Shown in pieces: positions 4,161-8,583 of a stretch of DNA of 8,583 nt. The stretch's first letter is position 1. Every line of letters begins with the position of its first letter. A program made the translations under genes and the position numbers. The notes under the pieces were generated by a model, which ran no database searches, was not told the DNA's origin, and worked only from the letters and a program-made list of their open reading frames with translations. This stretch comes from Candidatus Poribacteria bacterium (GTDB lineage: Bacteria > Poribacteria > WGA-4E > WGA-3G): assembly GCA_009845505.1 (NCBI GenBank), contig VXZL01000438.1:1-8583 (forward strand). Reading direction: 5' to 3'.

Positions 4161-6404
4161 ATGAAAACATTTCTCTGCCTGCTAACGTTCCTTTTCGTGC
4201 CAACCATTGCCTTTTCCCAAACAGGCACAATCGAAGGCACCGCCTATAACAACATCACACAGGAACCGTTAGTAGATGCAGAAGTCCGGATTGTTCAGAC
4301 AGATGAACGTCAAAAAACAGATGAAAATGGAAAGTTCGTTTTCAGCACCGTCCCTGAGGGTGCCTACACTTTAGTTATAACTTCGGTTGACCCCGAATTA
4401 ACACATGAAAGCTCAATTCTTGTTGTAGCAGGGCAGACCTCAAAGCCAGAGATTTACGTCGGTACAGCGCAGTACCGTCTTGATGAGGTCGAGGTAACCG
4501 GCGAACGGGACCCTAAAACCGTCAGCAAAAAAAGTATCCAATCACAAGAAATTACACGTCTACCCGGCACAGGTGGTGACGCGCTCCGCGCCCTTCCCGC
4601 TATTCCGGGAATTGGTGTTGCGAACGATTTCAGCGGGGCACTTTATATCCGCGGTGGCTCCGATGAAGATAACCTCTACTACTTCGACAGGGTTCCCGTC
4701 GGTTATCCATATCACTTTGGCGGACTCGTCTCGTCCTTAAGCTCCGAAATTATTGATCGAATTGATGTCTATGCTGGAGGCTATGGTGCCGAGTATGGCG
4801 TGGATTCCCAAGCCGTCATTGACATCTACTCACAAGACAATAGCCGAGCGAATTTGGGTGGAAAGTTTAATCTCAATCTTCTCTACTCAGAGGGTCTTCT
4901 CGAAGGTAAAATCGGTGAAAACGGGTTCTGGTATGCCGCGGGCCGTAGAAGCTACATTGACCTATTCGTCGGATCGCTGGCGTTTGACGCTGGTGCTATC
5001 ACTGCTTTTCCGCGTTTCTGGGACTATCAACTCAAGGCAGGATACGATCTGAGTGAAAAACATCAACTCTTTTTTAACCTCTTTGCCTCAGGCGACCGAT
5101 TTGCCCTGAAACTCGACGGTGAAGACGTAGACGAAGATTTTAGAGGAAACATCAGTTTCGAGAGCGGTTTCGAGGGCGCAGGCCTCCACCTCCGCTCCTT
5201 TCTCACAGATCGACTCACCTCTTACCTATCGCTAACCCGATCAGATTTCCTCTTTGATGCCAATTTCGGTCCAACGATCTCCTTGAAAATTGACGCGCCC
5301 AACTACACACTTCGTGAAGACCTTATATACGAACTAAATCCGAGGCACCGTTTGGAATCCGGGTTAATTCTCGGACTCGAACCCGGACAGGTTACTGGCA
5401 CTTTCACTCGGATACCCGATGAGGGGGAAGTCGACTTTGATATCCGACTTGAAGAAAAGGTCGATTTAGACGAATACGTGCGCGGACAACGTATCGAAGG
5501 CTATTTGCAGGATAGGTACACACTCCTACCATTTTTATCGGTGGTATTTGGGCTCCGCTTCGACTATTTCAACCGTATTGATGAACTCTCTATCCAACCG
5601 CGTGGCAGCCTGCTCGTCGAACTTCCCAGCGGTTCTGAAATCCAATTCGCTTACGGACTTTACAACCAGACCCCCCTGCCAGCACTCCTCTCTCCGAGCA
5701 TAGGAAACCCGGCTTTAAAGTCAAGTCAGGCAAGTCATTATATCCTTGAACTCAAACGGCAACTCTCGCAAGACACAGAAATCAAAATGGCGGCTTATTA
5801 CAAGGACCTGAGGGGCTTGGTGACTGTTGATGAGGAAGCCGCTTATCTGAACCAAGGTGAAGGTTACGCACAAGGCACCGAAATCTTCCTACGGCACCAG
5901 AGTGGCGAACGATTTTTCGGTTGGATTTCTTACGCCTACGCGCTTTCTGAACGTAGAGACCGCCCCGGTGAACCCTATCGACCCTACTCCTTTGACCAGA
6001 CACACGTGGCAACGATCGCCGCAAGCTACAACCTCACGCCTACCTGGGAGTTCGGCGCGAAATGGCAGTACCGAACCGGGAACCCCTATACGCCTCGTGA
6101 AGGCACAAATATCGGGATTGACCCAAGGAACGGAGAACCTATCTTTATCCCAATTTTCGCAGAAACTTATTCGGACCGTTTGCCACCGTATCACAGGTTG
6201 GATCTGCGCGTCAGTAAAACCTTCCAATTCGGCAACTGGAAACTCGGGACATTCCTCGAACTCCTAAACGCTTATAACCGCGCAAACTTGCTCGATTTCA
6301 ATTATCCCGAGGATTGTCGAACACCAGAGGACTGCCTCGAAAGACGAAACGACATCAACCAGTTACCTATTATCCCTTATTTGGGGATTACAGCAGAATT
6401 CTAA
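4161..6404 (+). CDS. TonB-dependent outer-membrane receptor with N-terminal carboxypeptidase-regulatory-like domain
   Basis: The protein has 747 residues. The ATG at 4161 begins a good signal peptide (MKTFLCLLTFLFVPTIAFSQ, cleavage near 19-20) and has AGGAG at 4144-4148. An in-frame TTG at 4149 directly abuts that motif and is not usable. Domains in order are a carboxypeptidase-D-regulatory-like beta-sandwich (about 21-102; PLVDAEV, TDENGKFVF, VPEGAYTL), a TonB-box-like LDEVEVTGE (107-115), a plug (about 125-225; RLPGTGGDALR, IRGGSDEDN, FDRVPVGYPYHFGG, VYAGGYGAEYG) and a long aromatic-rich beta-barrel to the terminal residue. The last residue is Phe (ITAEF), the outer-membrane insertion signal. 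It should import a bulky ligand across the outer membrane using TonB energy. The domain order resembles Bacteroidetes-type receptors. Unusual is a Cys pair near the C-terminus (PEDCRTPEDC). It is first of a two-gene receptor operon. The ligand is unknown. Confidence 0.92.
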   Translation: MKTFLCLLTFLFVPTIAFSQTGTIEGTAYNNITQEPLVDAEVRIVQTDERQKTDENGKFVFSTVPEGAYTLVITSVDPELTHESSILVVAGQTSKPEIYVGTAQYRLDEVEVTGERDPKTVSKKSIQSQEITRLPGTGGDALRALPAIPGIGVANDFSGALYIRGGSDEDNLYYFDRVPVGYPYHFGGLVSSLSSEIIDRIDVYAGGYGAEYGVDSQAVIDIYSQDNSRANLGGKFNLNLLYSEGLLEGKIGENGFWYAAGRRSYIDLFVGSLAFDAGAITAFPRFWDYQLKAGYDLSEKHQLFFNLFASGDRFALKLDGEDVDEDFRGNISFESGFEGAGLHLRSFLTDRLTSYLSLTRSDFLFDANFGPTISLKIDAPNYTLREDLIYELNPRHRLESGLILGLEPGQVTGTFTRIPDEGEVDFDIRLEEKVDLDEYVRGQRIEGYLQDRYTLLPFLSVVFGLRFDYFNRIDELSIQPRGSLLVELPSGSEIQFAYGLYNQTPLPALLSPSIGNPALKSSQASHYILELKRQLSQDTEIKMAAYYKDLRGLVTVDEEAAYLNQGEGYAQGTEIFLRHQSGERFFGWISYAYALSERRDRPGEPYRPYSFDQTHVATIAASYNLTPTWEFGAKWQYRTGNPYTPREGTNIGIDPRNGEPIFIPIFAETYSDRLPPYHRLDLRVSKTFQFGNWKLGTFLELLNAYNRANLLDFNYPEDCRTPEDCLERRNDINQLPIIPYLGITAEF

Positions 6405-6425
6405 TCATTTTTAGGACCCAGGAAC

Positions 6426-8558
6426 GTGAGATATATATTAATTCTTTTAATGCTGGTAGGTACACTGAATGCCTTCGCGCAAACCGATGATACCGAAAAG
6501 CTGGACCCAACTGAGAACGACACATCAGGCGAGGCCACCCGTTTAGATCCAATCCCGGTTGAAGTCCAACGGTTAGAGAAGAAGCCGCGTCATACCTTCA
6601 GTGGTAGGGCAATCCGGAGTGCAATGGGGAGCGGTGGAGATCCGATTCGCGTGCTAAATAGCCTCCCAAGTGTCGGCCTCCTAAATGATTTCGTCGGAAT
6701 CCTCTCTGTCCGCGGGGGCGGACCTGAAGACAATCTTTTCTACTTTGATCGATTACCGTTAGGTTATCCATATCACCTCCAAGGAATCGTTTCAACGGTC
6801 AACGCTGAAGTGATTGAAAATATCGAGGTATATCCGGGTGGATACGGAGCAGAATTCGGTTCCGACTCACAAGCCGTGATTGACATCCACTCCCGCACGA
6901 AGACTGATACCGCTTTCGGAGGAACAGTCAACTTTAACCCAGTATATGGACAAGCCTTCTTTGAAGGAAACGTAGGAGAACGCGGGTATTGGTACGCCTT
7001 TGGACGGCGGAGTTATATGGAGCCGCTCTTTGAATTACTACCTCGTCTGTTGGAAATCGAAAACGATTTGGTAACCGAGGTGCCAAGTTTCTGGAGTTAT
7101 CAGGGAAAAGCAGTCTATCAATTAAACAGCACTCACAAGTTAGTTATCAACGCCATTGCGGCAGATGATTCCGCTAAATTTAATTTCACTTCGGCCGAAG
7201 TGTCTGATGGCGACTTGCAGGGTCCGCTAAGTTCAAATAACCCGTTCGATTCACAAGGCATTCATCTCTATTCTGAGAAAGAGAGTCAGTTCAGCTCCGT
7301 TGTATCACTGACGCGCTCGTTCTCTCGTACAGAATTCATTTTTGGCGAAGGCTACTCCTATCGAAATACCGAAAGCGTCTATGCCCTACGGGGAGATCTT
7401 GAGTATTGGGCTAAGTTTCCAAAAACGCTATTGGAGTCGGGTTTCGTTCTTTCGAGACTCCCTTCAACATTGATTAGCGACGGGGCGCGTCCACCTGAAG
7501 AAGGGGATCCCGACTATAACTTCAGACTCAAACAAGATGGAGAGAAAATTTTTACCTCTACACCTACAATCTCACACCGCCTTGAAGGATATTTGCAAGC
7601 AACGCAGCAACCACCTTCGTTCCGTTATGCTGACCTCTACGCCACTGTCGGGATGCGGACGAGTTACCTCAGTCTGATAGACACGTTTTCACTGCAGCCG
7701 CGCGGGCTCCTCGGTGTAACACTCGGACCGGGTTTCGCGAATGTCGATGGACTTTCGCTTTTCCCAGTAGACCTACGCTTCATGTACGGTATTTACATCC
7801 AAAACCCACAACCCTATCAAGTGTTGCTCGGGAAGGAGAACCCAGAAATCACTCCCAGTTTGGCAAAGCATTATGTCATAACCTTGCAAAAAGAACTAAA
7901 ACCTCAGAAGTCCTTAGTTTCGCAAATGAGAGTCGGTATCACTGGTTATTACAAAGACCTTCAAGATATGATTACCTACAATGAATCCGAAAGCCGCTAT
8001 CAGAATCAGCGGACTGGATACGTGAGAGGGATCGAGATTTCATTGGAACATGAAATCGGTAACACCTTTCGGAGTTGGCTCTCCTATGCCTATACCATCT
8101 CCAAACGTCAAGACTCACCAAGGGACGAGGAGCGCTTTTATATGTATAGCACGCCACATGTTTTGGGAATTGGTCTGAATTATCTATTGGGATCTTGGGA
8201 ATTTGGCGCGAATTGGCAATATAAGAGCGGCATTTTGTATTCACCGTTGTTAGATAGAGAACCCTATACCAATCCGTTTACAAAAAACGAGACGTGGCTG
8301 CCAATCTACGGCGATCCAGAACGCACCGCAGCATATCATCGCTTGGATCTACGGTTCCATCGGTCTCTTCAGATTGAGGAATTCCATTGGTACTTCATTC
8401 ACATCAACAACTGGAAAGGCGGAGTCACCTTTGAACTGTGGAATGCTTATAACCGTACTAATATCCTTCAAGTCCGTTACAATCAAGATTACACAAAAGA
8501 GGTACCGATCGCGCAATTACCTATCGTTCCCTTCATCGCACTGACGCTCGAATTTTGA
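6426..8558 (+). CDS. second TonB-dependent receptor, paralogue of the preceding gene, lacking the N-terminal regulatory-like domain
   Basis: The protein has 710 residues and its GTG start lies 9 nt after AGGA (6413-6416) and 21 nt after the previous stop, so the two are almost certainly co-transcribed. The signal peptide is MRYILILLMLVGTLNAFA with cleavage before Q19. A short acidic Thr/Asp/Glu linker (20-40) replaces the beta-sandwich domain of its neighbour. LDPIPVEVQR (40-49) is at the TonB-box position. The plug (about 58-155) shares 52 of 85 residues, without gaps, with residues 138-222 of the upstream receptor, including GGYGAE and DSQAVIDI. The barrel ends in LTLEF with the terminal Phe. 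The barrel's C-terminal part has an extra hydrophobic/aromatic stretch (HWYFIHINNW) and no Cys pair. A tandem duplication followed by divergence is the simplest origin. The two may import related ligands or form a pair. Substrate unknown. Confidence 0.92.
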   Translation: MRYILILLMLVGTLNAFAQTDDTEKLDPTENDTSGEATRLDPIPVEVQRLEKKPRHTFSGRAIRSAMGSGGDPIRVLNSLPSVGLLNDFVGILSVRGGGPEDNLFYFDRLPLGYPYHLQGIVSTVNAEVIENIEVYPGGYGAEFGSDSQAVIDIHSRTKTDTAFGGTVNFNPVYGQAFFEGNVGERGYWYAFGRRSYMEPLFELLPRLLEIENDLVTEVPSFWSYQGKAVYQLNSTHKLVINAIAADDSAKFNFTSAEVSDGDLQGPLSSNNPFDSQGIHLYSEKESQFSSVVSLTRSFSRTEFIFGEGYSYRNTESVYALRGDLEYWAKFPKTLLESGFVLSRLPSTLISDGARPPEEGDPDYNFRLKQDGEKIFTSTPTISHRLEGYLQATQQPPSFRYADLYATVGMRTSYLSLIDTFSLQPRGLLGVTLGPGFANVDGLSLFPVDLRFMYGIYIQNPQPYQVLLGKENPEITPSLAKHYVITLQKELKPQKSLVSQMRVGITGYYKDLQDMITYNESESRYQNQRTGYVRGIEISLEHEIGNTFRSWLSYAYTISKRQDSPRDEERFYMYSTPHVLGIGLNYLLGSWEFGANWQYKSGILYSPLLDREPYTNPFTKNETWLPIYGDPERTAAYHRLDLRFHRSLQIEEFHWYFIHINNWKGGVTFELWNAYNRTNILQVRYNQDYTKEVPIAQLPIVPFIALTLEF

Positions 8559-8583
8559 TTAACCTGTGCCAGTGAGATTCATC

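Overview
The window looks like a stretch of a Gram-negative bacterial chromosome. The two tandem TonB-dependent outer-membrane receptors require an outer membrane. The coding style (moderate GC, AT-rich gaps), a phytanoyl-CoA-dioxygenase-family gene, a formylglycine-generating-enzyme-like gene, and interspersed intergenic hairpin repeats of the type GGTGCGGTT-tct-AACCGCACC and GCGAC-gcaaa-GTCGC resemble what I recall of Candidatus Poribacteria (marine and sponge-associated lineages). That assignment is from memory and is not tested here.

Layout, all genes on the + strand. (1) 1-102: the 3' tail of an AT-rich gene entering from the left. (2) 278-2772: a compact three-gene operon behind a near-consensus sigma70-type promoter (TTGACA, 17 nt, TACAAT at 210-238). 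It encodes a small five-repeat beta-propeller protein, a LipM/LplA-type lipoyl/octanoyl transferase with a conserved-position cysteine, and an FGE-sulfatase-fold protein with a C-terminal membrane hairpin and only one of the two FGE cysteines. The genes overlap by 4 nt or are 3 nt apart. (3) 2777-2922: a MITE-like 146-bp intergenic element with perfect 10-bp terminal inverted repeats enclosing two tandem 35-bp hairpin units. (4) 2943-3906: a single-gene unit for a PhyH-family Fe(II)/2-oxoglutarate oxygenase, with a candidate promoter whose spacer is a perfect 14-bp palindrome, a small hairpin in front of the Shine-Dalgarno, and a GC-rich terminator-like hairpin after the gene. (5) 3907-4160: a leader holding a spaced 10-bp inverted repeat over a -10-like box and a degenerate copy of the start of the following gene. 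(6) 4161-8558: two paralogous TonB-dependent receptors 21 nt apart. The first carries an N-terminal carboxypeptidase-regulatory-like domain and the second lacks it.

No TonB/ExbB/ExbD, sulfatase, lipoyl-domain acceptor or substrate-processing gene is in view, so the substrates of the receptors, the oxygenase and the lipoyl transferase cannot be named. The most unusual items are the propeller/lipoyl-transferase/membrane-FGE operon, the cysteine loss in the FGE-like protein, the MITE-like element, and the duplicated, stop-interrupted gene start ahead of the receptor pair.
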